Positions 1 through 8,596 of a DNA stretch of 34,243 nucleotides are shown piece by piece; position 1 is the stretch's first letter, and each line of letters opens with the position of its first letter. The notes beneath the pieces were generated by a model. The model had not been told where the DNA came from. It was given only the letters and a program-made list of their open reading frames with translations, and did no database searches. Position numbers and translations under genes: made by a program. The stretch is from JBKHDT01 sp049974825 (GTDB lineage: Bacteria; Pseudomonadota; Gammaproteobacteria; Halothiobacillales; Halothiobacillaceae): NCBI GenBank assembly GCA_049974825.1, contig JBNGDJ010000010.1:1-34243 (forward strand), given 5' to 3'.

Positions 1-53
1 GGCAGGGCATCCGTGCCCTGCACGGGAAGGTCTGCATTTGTGCAGACCTTCCC
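1..53 (-). repeat. Dispersed palindromic element, copy 1 (cut by window edge)
   Basis: Two adjacent perfect hairpins: an 8-bp stem at 2-9/14-21 with a 4-base loop, and a 13-bp stem at 24-36/41-53 with a 4-base loop. In reverse complement this matches the start of the copies at 30695, 11478 and 34189. The outer hairpin abuts the hrcA stop codon. The rest of the element lies beyond the window. No T-run follows the hairpin on the hrcA strand, so it is not a classical terminator, though it may protect the mRNA 3' end. Confidence 0.8.
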
Positions 54-1106
54 TTATCGACCGGCCAGCGCCTTGCCCATAAGCCGGGAAGTCAGGTCGA
101 CAATCTGGATCACCTGATCGTAGTGCATGCGCTTGGGGCCGATGACCCCCAGCACACCGAGGATCTCGCCCTCGTGCGCGTAAGGGGCCCCGATCACGCT
201 GCATTCCTCGAACGTGGGGCTGCCGGATTCACTGCCAATAAAAATCTGTACGCCCTCGGCCCGCTCGCAGCGGTCAAGCAGCTCCAGCAATTCCTTCTTT
301 TCGCTGAATGCCTGGAACAGGCGCTTGACCCGCTCCATGCTCGAGAGCTCATCGAGTCCCATCAGGTTGACGTGCCCGGCCACGATCACGTCCGCCTCCG
401 GCGGCCCGGCTTCGTCCCCCACCGCCGACTCGGCGAGCACGATCGCCTCGCGCAGGCCAGCCTCGATATCCGCACGCATGCTGTGCAGCTCTTCCACCAG
501 GCGACTGCGCATGTCCTGGACGCTCACGCCGGCCAGCGTTTCGTTCAGGTAATTGGAAAACCGCACCAGCTCCGCCTGGCTGTAAGGCCGGTCAGTGGTG
601 ACAATCCGGTTCTGGACCTGGCCATCGCGAGTCACAAGCACGGTCAGTACCCGGTGCTCGGAAAGGCCGATGAACTCGATCTGGCGGAACGCCGATCGCA
701 GCGGCCTTGGCACAGTCACCACCCCGGCAAACTGGGTCAGGCTGGACAACAGATTCGAGGCCGTGCCGGCAATGCGCTGGGGGTCGCCCTCGGCTTCTTC
801 CAGCAAAGCCTGCTCGAGCTTGGCTGCGTCCACTCCGCGCCCGCCGCGCTGGATCAGCAGGCTGTTTACGAACAGACGGTACCCTTGCTCGGTTGGAATC
901 CGGCCGGCCGATGTGTGAGGCGCGCGGATCAGACCAAGCTCTTCGAGATCCGCCATGACGTTGCGGATGGTTGCCGGGCTGAGATTTACGTCGCCCATGC
1001 GCGACAGCGTCCGGGACCCGACGGGGCTACCCTCGTCGATGTACCGGTCAATCAGGGCACGCAGCAAGGTCTGCGCCCGTTCACTGAGGTCCGACCACTC
1101 CGTCAT
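54..1106 (-). CDS. hrcA: Heat-inducible transcription repressor HrcA
   Basis: HrcA represses chaperone operons by binding the CIRCE inverted repeat. In the known system GroEL helps it fold, so free GroEL reports heat stress. The product is 350 aa, close to the usual ~340-350. The N-terminal winged helix carries the family signature SPATIRNVMADLEELGLI followed by HTSAGRIPTEQGYR. The rest fits the GAF-like and dimerisation regions. I start at the ATG at 1106 (MTEWSDLSERAQ...); the frame stays open for 33 more codons, but that extension runs through the CIRCE element and is not HrcA-like. A perfect CIRCE lies 45 bases upstream, so autoregulation is expected. The usual partners grpE-dnaK-dnaJ are not in view. 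A repeat copy begins directly at the stop codon. Confidence 0.97.
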   Translation of the reverse strand: MTEWSDLSERAQTLLRALIDRYIDEGSPVGSRTLSRMGDVNLSPATIRNVMADLEELGLIRAPHTSAGRIPTEQGYRLFVNSLLIQRGGRGVDAAKLEQALLEEAEGDPQRIAGTASNLLSSLTQFAGVVTVPRPLRSAFRQIEFIGLSEHRVLTVLVTRDGQVQNRIVTTDRPYSQAELVRFSNYLNETLAGVSVQDMRSRLVEELHSMRADIEAGLREAIVLAESAVGDEAGPPEADVIVAGHVNLMGLDELSSMERVKRLFQAFSEKKELLELLDRCERAEGVQIFIGSESGSPTFEECSVIGAPYAHEGEILGVLGVIGPKRMHYDQVIQIVDLTSRLMGKALAGR

Positions 1107-1150
1107 CTGTTCATGCCGCCGGCAGGTGACGCCAAGGCCGCGGGGGCAGC

Positions 1151-1177
1151 TTGGCACTCTCAATAAAAGAGTGCCAA
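1151..1177 (-). promoter_or_regulatory. CIRCE operator for HrcA
   Basis: Perfect inverted repeat TTGGCACTC, 9-base spacer, GAGTGCCAA. This is the CIRCE architecture (consensus TTAGCACTC-N9-GAGTGCTAA), with the same compensating change in both arms. It lies between the predicted hrcA -10 box and the hrcA start, where a bound repressor would block initiation. Confidence 0.95.
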
Positions 1178-1205
1178 AGCTACGCAGGCGCCCGGATGGT
1201 GTCAA
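1177..1205 (-). promoter_or_regulatory. Probable sigma-70 promoter of hrcA
   Basis: On the minus strand a perfect -35 TTGACA (1200-1205) is followed by a 17-base spacer and a weak -10 TAGCTT (1177-1182). The -10 box touches the CIRCE element. No convincing sigma-32 pattern was seen. Confidence 0.65.
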
Positions 1206-1267
1206 GCACCACCACCCGCCGAGAGGGGGCAGCTGCCTTCATGCTCAAACAAACGGCAGACAAGGCG

Positions 1268-1273
1268 TATACT
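1268..1273 (+). promoter_or_regulatory. Possible -10 box for nadK-recN
   Basis: TATACT matches 5 of 6 consensus positions and lies about 85 bases upstream of the nadK start. The -35 region is poor, so this is only a candidate. Confidence 0.3.
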
Positions 1274-1357
1274 CGGCAGAACCACGCGCCACGGCCCGCG
1301 GACCGGGCGACACCAACACCGCCCCGGCGGACAGCCATCCACAGCAGCCACCCAACC

Positions 1358-2248
1358 ATGCCTAGAAAACCGTCCAAGGCCTTTCGCCATGTGGGCATCC
1401 TGATCAAGCCGACGCACGACCCGGTTCTCCCGGACGTGCTGCGTCGGCTCACGGCATTCCTGGACGACCGCAAGACCCGCTGGTCGGTGGAAGTGCAACA
1501 TCGTCACCACTTCGAAGAGCTTGAGGTGGAAACCTTCGAGCGACTCGAACGGCCTGACTGCGACCTGATCATCGTGATCGGCGGTGACGGCACCCTGCTG
1601 AACGCGGCGCGCATGCTGGCCCGCTGGAACGTGCCGGTCATGGGCGTCAATCTGGGTCGACTGGGATTTCTGGTGGATGTCGCGCCGAACGAGATCGAAA
1701 CCCAGCTCGGCAGCGTCCTTGACGGGGAATATGTCGAGGAGTCGCGCATTCTGCTTGATGGCGCGCTGGTGCGCGAAGACACCACCCTGATGCGCGGTGT
1801 GGCATTCAATGACATCGTATTCAAGATGCGTGACCCGGCCCGCATGGTGGAGTTTTCCATGCACATCGACGGTCGCCTCGTGAATGTCCAGCGCTCCGAT
1901 GGTGTGATTATTTGTACGCCGGCCGGCTCCACCGCCTACGCGCTCTCCGCTGGCGGGCCGCTGATTTCGCCGGATCTTGATGCCATCGGCATCGTTTCGA
2001 TCTGTCCCCATACGCTCAGTTATCGGCCCATCGTCATCGGAGCGCACAGCACCATCGAGATCGAGCCGGCCGGGGCCTCCCGCGGCGCCGGCATCGTGAG
2101 CTTTGACGGGCAAATCAATCACCGCATGGAACAGGGGGACAGGCTGGTCATCCGCCGTCATGAACAGCAGGTCCGGCTGATCCACCCGGCCGGACACGAC
2201 CACTACGCCGTGCTGCGCAACAAGCTGAACTGGGGAGGCAAGTTCTAG
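1358..2248 (+). CDS. nadK: NAD kinase
   Basis: Phosphorylates NAD+ to NADP+ in the cytosol, the only route to NADP(H) in most bacteria. The product is 296 aa (E. coli NadK is 292). Visible hallmarks are the GGDGT motif at residues 75-79 inside VIGGDGTLLNAAR, and the second conserved block SDGVIICTPAGSTAYALSAGG, which contributes to NAD binding. I use the ATG at 1358 (MPRKPSKAFRHVGIL); the frame is open further upstream, but that stretch is arginine- and proline-rich and not NadK-like. The recN start follows after only 5 bases, so the two are almost certainly cotranscribed. nadK diverges from hrcA across about 250 bases. Confidence 0.97.
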   Translation: MPRKPSKAFRHVGILIKPTHDPVLPDVLRRLTAFLDDRKTRWSVEVQHRHHFEELEVETFERLERPDCDLIIVIGGDGTLLNAARMLARWNVPVMGVNLGRLGFLVDVAPNEIETQLGSVLDGEYVEESRILLDGALVREDTTLMRGVAFNDIVFKMRDPARMVEFSMHIDGRLVNVQRSDGVIICTPAGSTAYALSAGGPLISPDLDAIGIVSICPHTLSYRPIVIGAHSTIEIEPAGASRGAGIVSFDGQINHRMEQGDRLVIRRHEQQVRLIHPAGHDHYAVLRNKLNWGGKF

Positions 2249-2253
2249 AGGCC

Positions 2254-3933
2254 ATGCTCAGCCAACTGCACATCCGGGACTTCGCGCTGATCGAGCGCCT
2301 GCGCCTCGATTTCGGCGCGGGCATGACCACCCTGACCGGCGAAACCGGCGCGGGCAAATCCATCCTGATCGACGCGCTTGGTCTGGTGCTCGGCGCCCGG
2401 GCCAACGCGGCCCTGGTCCGCCCCCAAGCCGATGCCGCGGAGGTCACCGCCGTATTCTCCATAGAGGACGACAGCCCGGCGCAGCGCTGGCTGGTCGAAC
2501 AGGCGCTGGAAGAGGACGAGGAATGCATTCTGCGTCGGGTCGTCAAGGCCGATGGCAAGTCGCGGGCCTGGATCAACGGACGCCCCGTTCCCCTGCAATC
2601 AATGCGTGCCCTTTCCGAGCAACTGATCTCCATCCACGGGCAGCACGAAAACCAGCGCCTGATGCAAGCATCGGTGCAGCGCGACATTCTCGACGGCTTC
2701 GGTGGACTGGATACGCCCCGAACCAAAATCCGGACCATGGCGCGCGAACTGGCCGAAATGACGGCAAGGCAGGCGCAGCTTGAAGCAGACCAGGCCGCGC
2801 GCGCGGATCGACTTGAACTTCTCGGGTACCAGCTTGAAGAAATCGATGAGATCGCCCCCGAAGACGACGAGTTCGACACCTTGCACGAGCAGCTTCAAAG
2901 GCTGTCGCATGCCGACGAGCTGGCTGCCACCGACGATCGGCTGACCGCGGAGCTGTACGAAGCGGACGACAGCCTGCACGACCGGATCAGTCGGGCGGCC
3001 CGCACACTGGACGGGCTGATGGTGCATGACCCGGCCCTGGCACCCATTGTTGAATCGCTGGAAACGGCCAACGTGCACCTGGAAGAGGCCGCAGCCGCGC
3101 TGCGACAACACCGGGAAACGCTGGAGCATGATCCCGAGACGCTTGCCCGGGTTCAGAGTCGGCTGGACATCCTGCACGACCTGGCGCGACGGCATCGCGT
3201 CGCGCCGGAACAGCTGACACCCCACGTAGCCTCGCTTCGTACGGAGCATGAACGGTTGCAAGGCGAATCAGAGGATGCCAGCGGGCTGGCCGACCGGATC
3301 GCCCAGGCCCGCAGCGAATACCGGGCGCAGGCGGAGGCGCTTTCGCACAAGCGCCGGGAAGCGGCCGAACGTCTGGGCGTGGCGGTGACCGAGGCTATTC
3401 GCCAGCTGGGCATGCCCCATGGCTCGTTCACCGTGATGGTGACGCACGATCCAGAGCAGATCGCTGAGCACGGCAGCGACGAGATTCGATTCGAGATTGC
3501 CCCGAATCCCGGCCAACCCGCCAAGCCCCTGGCCAAAATCGCCTCCGGGGGCGAACTGTCCCGCGTCAGCCTGGCACTCAAGGCCCTGACCGCCACCCAT
3601 GACCCGGTGCCCACCTTCATCTTCGACGAGGTTGATACCGGGATCGGCGGCGCAACGGCAGACATCGTGGGGCGGTACCTCAGGCGACTCGGACAAACCC
3701 GGCAGGTTTTCTGCGTCACGCACCTGGCTCAGGTCGCCGCCCACGGGCATCACCAGTGCCGGATCACCAAGCACCAGGACCCCGAGCAAACGCGAACCGA
3801 AGTCGAATCGCTTCAGGCGGATCAGCGAGTGGACGAACTGGCCCGGATGCTCGGTGGCGCCACGCTCACCGAGCGCACCCGCCAGCTTGCGCGGGAAATG
3901 CTCGATGCCGCCAAGACTGAGACGATGGACTGA
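2254..3933 (+). CDS. recN: DNA repair protein RecN
   Basis: SMC-like ATPase acting in double-strand-break repair with RecA. The product is 559 aa, as usual for RecN (~550). Walker A GETGAGKS is at residues 29-36. A long coiled-coil-prone middle region rich in Glu, Gln, Arg and Leu follows. The C-terminal half-domain holds the ABC signature in KIASGGELSRVSLALK and Walker B in TFIFDEVDTGIGG. The start codon lies 5 bases after nadK, pointing to an operon and probably shared regulation. No LexA box was recognised. In several gammaproteobacteria recN lies close to fur and bamE; here about 7 kb of phosphate-related genes separates them. Confidence 0.97.
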   Translation: MLSQLHIRDFALIERLRLDFGAGMTTLTGETGAGKSILIDALGLVLGARANAALVRPQADAAEVTAVFSIEDDSPAQRWLVEQALEEDEECILRRVVKADGKSRAWINGRPVPLQSMRALSEQLISIHGQHENQRLMQASVQRDILDGFGGLDTPRTKIRTMARELAEMTARQAQLEADQAARADRLELLGYQLEEIDEIAPEDDEFDTLHEQLQRLSHADELAATDDRLTAELYEADDSLHDRISRAARTLDGLMVHDPALAPIVESLETANVHLEEAAAALRQHRETLEHDPETLARVQSRLDILHDLARRHRVAPEQLTPHVASLRTEHERLQGESEDASGLADRIAQARSEYRAQAEALSHKRREAAERLGVAVTEAIRQLGMPHGSFTVMVTHDPEQIAEHGSDEIRFEIAPNPGQPAKPLAKIASGGELSRVSLALKALTATHDPVPTFIFDEVDTGIGGATADIVGRYLRRLGQTRQVFCVTHLAQVAAHGHHQCRITKHQDPEQTRTEVESLQADQRVDELARMLGGATLTERTRQLAREMLDAAKTETMD

Positions 3934-3981
3934 TCCGTCACCAGGCCTGCCGGATCGATGCGCCTGCCCCGCCGAAACCAT

Positions 3982-3999
3982 CATTCATCAGTCGTTCAT
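3982..3999 (+). promoter_or_regulatory. Possible degenerate Pho box upstream of phoX
   Basis: Two 7-base half sites, CATTCAT and CGTTCAT, are separated by 4 bases (11-base period). Each matches 5 of 7 positions of the PhoB half site CTGTCAT. The position, 57 bases upstream of the PhoX start, fits. The match is weaker than at 10623-10640, and no clear -10 box follows. Confidence 0.35.
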
Positions 4000-4055
4000 C
4001 TTGCCGGGGCAATCTTCCGAAGCATTTCGCGCAAACCCTTTCGGAGCCTGCCACC

Positions 4056-6140
4056 ATGTCGGATACACAACGGATCGGCCACGTCATCGAGGATGGCGAC
4101 GAGCCGATGAGCAACCATTCGGCCAACCCGCTTTTCCAGGACATTCTCGCCAGGCGCCTGTCTCGCCGCGACGTGCTCAAGGGCGGCTTGGCCGCCGCCA
4201 TGGGCGGTATTTTCGGGGCAGGACTTGCCGGCTGCGGGGAGGGTTCTGACAAGGGCGCGCCTGCGAAGCCACAGTCTTCAGCCGAGCCGGCCGCCGACCT
4301 GCTGGGCTTCAAGCCCGTGCCGGTCGCGGGAGAGGACCGGGTACACGTACCGGACGGCTACCGGGCCACGGCCATCCTGCCTTGGGGTACGCCGATCGCG
4401 GGCGACATGCCCGCCTGGCGGCCGGACAATGATGGCGCGAGCCAGGCCATGCAGGTAGGCAGCCATCACGATGGCATCCACTTTTTCCCCATCGAGGGCA
4501 AGGACCCCTGGACCGGCAGTTCGGAAGACGGACTGATCGTCATGAACCACGAATATATCGAGCCACGCTTTCTGCACGCCGCGGCGGCCGGCATGCCGCT
4601 GGGCAGCAGTGATTATCCGCAGAACCCCGATGGCAGCCGGGACAGCGACCAGGTGCTCAAGGAAATCCACGCCCACGGTGTGAGCGTGGTGCGCATCAAA
4701 AAACAACCGGATGGCAGCTGGCAGGTGATGCCGGATGCGCGAAACCGCCGAATCACCGGCCTGACGCCCATGGAAATCGGCGGTCCGGTCCGTGGCTCCG
4801 ACCTGCTCAAGACCAGGTACAGCCCGGATGGCACCCGCGGCCGCGGCACCCTGAACAACTGCGCCCACGGCGTCACCCCCTGGAACACCTATCTTGCCGC
4901 CGAGGAAAACTGGGCATCTTACTTCAACAACGATGCGGACGAACAACCCCGCGAACAGACCCGTTACGGCGTGACCCACCGCCGCTATGCCTGGCACAGG
5001 GCAGACAGCGGCGCTGACGAGTTCATGCGCTTCGACGTGACGCCGAAGGGTACCTCCGCCAGGGAAGACTACCGCAACGAGGCCAATACCTTCGGGTGGG
5101 TCGTGGAAATCGACCCATTCGACCCGGACAGCACCCCGATCAAGCGCACGGCGCTCGGGCGCTTCGCGCACGAAGGCATTGTGTTCGCACCGCCGGTGGA
5201 AGGCCGGCCGATCGTCTGCTACTCGGGTGACGATGCCCGCTTCGAATACATCTACAAGTTCGTGAGTGACGAGCCGTACCACAAGGCCACGGCCGGTGGG
5301 CACCTGCTGGAAAAAGGCACCCTCTACGCGGCCCGATTCAATGAGGACGGCAGCGGCGAATGGTTGCCGCTCGTCTTCGGTGAAGGTCCGCTGCAACCCC
5401 AGCCGATCAACCAGGGCGAAGAGCGGGACTGCCACTGCTTCAGGGACCAGGCGGAAGTGCTGGTCAACACCCGTCTTGCCGCGGACCTGCTCGGTGCAAC
5501 CAAAATGGACCGGCCCGAGTGGGGCGCGGTTGATCCGAAGACCGGTGCCGTCTACTTCACCCTCACCAACAACACCCGTCGCGAAGAGGACCAGACAGAG
5601 CCGGCGAATCCGCGTGCCAACAATTACGACGGTCATATCATCCGCTGGCGCGAGGCGAACGACGATCACGCGGGCACCCGCTTTGAATGGGATATCTTCG
5701 TCCTTGCCGGACCGGCCGATGCAAGCCGCACCTTTGCCGGCGAAGCCCTTCACGATGACAACAAGTTCACCAGCCCGGACGGACTCTGGTTCGATGCCGA
5801 TGCCCGGATGTGGATTCAGACGGATATCAGTGAAAGCGTGCAAAACAGCGGGCGGTTCGAGGAATTCGGCAACAATGCCATGCTGGCAGCCAACCCGGTA
5901 ACCGGCGAGATCCGGCGTTTCCTGACCGGCCCCATCGGCCAGGAGATTACCGGCGTGGTCACGACGCCGGACCAGAAGACCATGTTCATCAATGTCCAGC
6001 ACCCGGGGGCAACCACGCGCGCGGACGACTTTGCCGAAGGCAGATTCAGCAGCCACTGGCCTGACGGAAACGGCTCGATTCCGCGATCATCCACCGTGGT
6101 CATCAGCCGGGTCGACGGCGGGAAAATTGGTGCAGGATAA
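4056..6140 (+). CDS. phoX: Tat-exported alkaline phosphatase, PhoX family
   Basis: PhoX enzymes are Ca/Fe-dependent phosphomonoesterases exported in folded form to scavenge phosphate from organic esters. The product is 694 aa, normal for the family (DUF839). The N-terminus has a Tat signal with twin arginines R37-R38 in LSRRDVLKGG, then a hydrophobic stretch ending at C60 (LAGC), which could be a lipobox. Canonical blocks follow: NNCAHGVTPWNTYLAAEENW with the conserved Cys, YSGDDARFEYIYKFVS, YFTLTNNTRR, SPDGLWFDADARMWIQTD and ITGVVTTPDQKTMFINVQHPG. The start at 4056 has a GGAG upstream; an in-frame ATG at 4107 would shorten the signal region without removing the RR. It is monocistronic, converging with the gene at 6396. 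A weak Pho box precedes it. Confidence 0.93.
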   Translation: MSDTQRIGHVIEDGDEPMSNHSANPLFQDILARRLSRRDVLKGGLAAAMGGIFGAGLAGCGEGSDKGAPAKPQSSAEPAADLLGFKPVPVAGEDRVHVPDGYRATAILPWGTPIAGDMPAWRPDNDGASQAMQVGSHHDGIHFFPIEGKDPWTGSSEDGLIVMNHEYIEPRFLHAAAAGMPLGSSDYPQNPDGSRDSDQVLKEIHAHGVSVVRIKKQPDGSWQVMPDARNRRITGLTPMEIGGPVRGSDLLKTRYSPDGTRGRGTLNNCAHGVTPWNTYLAAEENWASYFNNDADEQPREQTRYGVTHRRYAWHRADSGADEFMRFDVTPKGTSAREDYRNEANTFGWVVEIDPFDPDSTPIKRTALGRFAHEGIVFAPPVEGRPIVCYSGDDARFEYIYKFVSDEPYHKATAGGHLLEKGTLYAARFNEDGSGEWLPLVFGEGPLQPQPINQGEERDCHCFRDQAEVLVNTRLAADLLGATKMDRPEWGAVDPKTGAVYFTLTNNTRREEDQTEPANPRANNYDGHIIRWREANDDHAGTRFEWDIFVLAGPADASRTFAGEALHDDNKFTSPDGLWFDADARMWIQTDISESVQNSGRFEEFGNNAMLAANPVTGEIRRFLTGPIGQEITGVVTTPDQKTMFINVQHPGATTRADDFAEGRFSSHWPDGNGSIPRSSTVVISRVDGGKIGAG

Positions 6141-6276
6141 GAACCACGATTCAAATTCGCCAGTTCACCCAATTTACCCTGCATCAGGGCGCAACCCGTT
6201 GAAACGGATGATGCGCGACCGCGAATTTCTGCGCGAAGTCATGCAATGTCCTGCAGTCTCCCGGCCTGAAATACAA

Positions 6277-6303
6277 AAGGCCCCGGCTCAATGCCGGGGC
6301 CTT
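6277..6303. terminator. Rho-independent terminator, probably bidirectional
   Basis: An 11-bp perfect stem (AAGGCCCCGGC/GCCGGGGCCTT) with a 5-base loop lies between two convergent genes. A pyrimidine-rich tail follows on the plus strand and TTGTATTT on the minus strand. Confidence 0.85.
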
Positions 6304-6395
6304 CTTCTTATGTTCAGCGCAAGCTGAATTGCTGCTCAGTCAGCATCCGGGCGAGTCAGAAGATCGGCTGCCCCGCCCCGCGATTCGTTTGCGAA

Positions 6396-8429
6396 TCACC
6401 GAATAAACGGCACGTACTCGTTCCAGTAAGTACCCCCCTCTTCCCAGGACATCTCGGGATCAATCAGGGTCTCCCCAATACCGACACCAAAGGTGAAGCT
6501 GGTGGGGTTGGTGTCGATCGGCCGGTCGACGATCAGCTCACCGTAGCCGTAGGGGCGACCATCCTGGTGATCGAAGGCGGTCTGCTCAGTCCGGTAATAC
6601 CGGAAATTGGGCAGTGTATCGGCGAAGACGTCCTTGCCGAACTGGTAACGCTGGGTGACCACCACCTGCCGATACCGGGCGGCGGCCGCCAGCGCCTCTT
6701 CACGCGGCGGATACAGCAGCGCGCCCTCAACCGTCCCGTCTTCGGCCAGATAATCGCCACGGGCGGTCATTTCGCGCATCAAAAGCAGCCGCTGCTTTTG
6801 GCTGGCTGCCAGAGCGTCAGCACTGCTGGTATCCAGCTCCGGCCAGTCCGCGCTGTAGCCCTCCGCACTGCGGATGGTCGCAGCCATGAAACGTTCCATG
6901 GACTTGGGCATGTCTCCGTACAAGCTGGCGCCGACCACGTACTCAAGGAACAGCCGGAACTCCCCGCGGTTGGTCACCCGATTGGCAGGCTCGGCCACAG
7001 TCGAGCGACCCGGCGTGCCACTGGCCGAGTCATCGCCATCTGCAACGTACCCAAGATAGTCCATTTCCGCCCAGCCCCGAGCCCCGGGTAGTTGCCTCGG
7101 AAAGGCAAAGGTCGAGTCGACGGTGTTGCCGGTGCCCGCTGTAAACAGCTCGTACTGCCGTTCCGGCTGGGGCGCGTTGCCCGAGTGACAACCGGCACAC
7201 TGGGTCAGCTCCTCGGCATTCTGGGGGCGCAACGCCCCGTTGGCATCCTCGATGTAACCGGCGAGAATCCAACCGGCTCCATTTTCGATCCAGCCTTCAT
7301 TGGCATTGGCATAAACCGGCGCCGTCTCAGACTTGTTGCCCGGCATGATCGCATTCGGGTCGAAGGGCTGGAGCTTGTACATGTAGCGCACTTCTTTCAC
7401 CCGATCCGAACGCGTGCCCGGGTAGCGGCTGGGCGCATCGGCCGACCCGTCTGCTTCAAGATCGACATAATGCAGAGGATGGGCAAACTCGGTCCCCAGC
7501 GGATACAGCCCCGGTTCGACTGTCACGTCCCCGGCCGCACCATGGTACTGGCCCGGCGAATCCGGTGTCAGCCGATCCTGAATCACACGAGCCAGCAGAT
7601 CCAGATTCGCCTCGTAGACCGCGCGGCTAAACTGCCCCTGGGCATCCTTCATGAACTTTTCGGGCAGCCGAATGTAGATCCCGGAAACGCTGCCTGCATG
7701 GGGGGTGAAGATCCCGTAGGGCATGAAGTTGACTGCACGCCATCCTGTGTTCCAGGCCCCCTGATCCTCAAACAGGCCATTTTCGGGATTCGCGCTTCGA
7801 ACGAAACCATCCCCATCGGCCGGCAGATCCCCCGACGAGAGACCGGGCAGCAGGCGCATGGGGTCATCGCGAACACCCGGGTCCCAGTCATCCGGTGTAC
7901 CGGGCCGACGATCAAAGGCTTCCTGCCAGTTGTCCTGGCGGATGTAAGCCGTCATGTCCCAGGTCGCCGGATCGATTCCCATCGCTGCAACAGCGGCGCG
8001 AAGCGTTTCCGGACGGAGCACGTTCTCCCAGGTGTTGAAGCTGTTGTTCTGATAGAGCGGATGCAGGTTTGAAGCAAAGGCGTACTCGGTCTGCAGGTCG
8101 CCCACCACGTCGTACTTGCCGGCCTGCGGATTGTTGTTGCCGTACTTGCCTCGCTCGTACAGGCCGTTGGTGTGACAGAACAGGCAGGCGTTCTGATGAC
8201 CGTTGGCTGTCTCGATGTAGCACTGCGGGGGAATGTGTGCTGCCGGGTTGTCAAAAAGCACCCGGTCGTAATACGAACCTTTCAAGGCGCTGCGGATGGG
8301 CTCCTCCGGCTCCGGCTGGGGGGCGGGTTCGACCGAAGCGTTGTCGCTTCCGCCGCCGCAACCGGTCAGGGCGATGGCGAGGGCGAGCGACAGCGGCGCC
8401 GCCCGATAGAGGTTGTTCGGAGTTTTCAT
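6396..8429 (-). CDS. Secreted lipoprotein with two c-type heme motifs
   Basis: I do not recognise a named family. The 677-aa product begins with a lipoprotein signal (LTGC, lipid-bearing Cys at C24) and an acidic Pro/Glu-rich linker, so it should be membrane-anchored outside the cytoplasm. Two CxxCH heme-attachment motifs are visible: CLFCH at 82-86 and CAGCH at 411-415. This suggests a diheme cytochrome or an oxidoreductase-like protein. The start at 8429 gives a proper signal peptide; the open frame upstream does not. It lies between two PhoX-family genes, downstream of the one at 8597-10519 on the same strand but separated by hairpins and a likely terminator. Its substrate and any link to phosphate use are unknown. 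Confidence 0.75.
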   Translation of the reverse strand: MKTPNNLYRAAPLSLALAIALTGCGGGSDNASVEPAPQPEPEEPIRSALKGSYYDRVLFDNPAAHIPPQCYIETANGHQNACLFCHTNGLYERGKYGNNNPQAGKYDVVGDLQTEYAFASNLHPLYQNNSFNTWENVLRPETLRAAVAAMGIDPATWDMTAYIRQDNWQEAFDRRPGTPDDWDPGVRDDPMRLLPGLSSGDLPADGDGFVRSANPENGLFEDQGAWNTGWRAVNFMPYGIFTPHAGSVSGIYIRLPEKFMKDAQGQFSRAVYEANLDLLARVIQDRLTPDSPGQYHGAAGDVTVEPGLYPLGTEFAHPLHYVDLEADGSADAPSRYPGTRSDRVKEVRYMYKLQPFDPNAIMPGNKSETAPVYANANEGWIENGAGWILAGYIEDANGALRPQNAEELTQCAGCHSGNAPQPERQYELFTAGTGNTVDSTFAFPRQLPGARGWAEMDYLGYVADGDDSASGTPGRSTVAEPANRVTNRGEFRLFLEYVVGASLYGDMPKSMERFMAATIRSAEGYSADWPELDTSSADALAASQKQRLLLMREMTARGDYLAEDGTVEGALLYPPREEALAAAARYRQVVVTQRYQFGKDVFADTLPNFRYYRTEQTAFDHQDGRPYGYGELIVDRPIDTNPTSFTFGVGIGETLIDPEMSWEEGGTYWNEYVPFIR

Positions 8430-8474
8430 CGGGGCATCTCTCGTTCGATGAGTGGCATGTGAGATTCTCGAAAC

Positions 8475-8514
8475 AATCGCCAGAGTGCCTGGCGATTCTG
8501 TCGAGGACCTCGAC
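8475..8514. repeat. Two tandem perfect inverted repeats
   Basis: AATCGCCA/TGGCGATT (8475-8482/8490-8497, 7-base loop) and GTCGAGG/CCTCGAC (8500-8514, 1-base centre) lie side by side in the 167-base gap upstream of the heme lipoprotein. They may be operators or leader hairpins of that gene. Neither has a T-run. Confidence 0.6.
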
Positions 8515-8517
8515 GAC

Positions 8518-8542
8518 AAAGGGGGTACCGGAAGGCACCCCC
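8518..8542 (-). terminator. Likely terminator of the PhoX-like lipoprotein gene
   Basis: GGGGGT/ACCCCC arms (8521-8526/8537-8542) with extra inner pairs form a hairpin. On the minus strand it is followed by a short TTTG tail. It lies 55 bases past the stop of the gene at 8597-10519. Confidence 0.6.
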
Positions 8543-8596
8543 TGCTCCATCAAGGGTCATGCGTTTCCATCACGCAGATGGAACGACAAACCCCGA

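Noticed and set aside
24..53. The hairpin at the hrcA stop as a rho-independent terminator
   Set aside because: No T-run follows on the minus strand, and the hairpin belongs to the repeat family.
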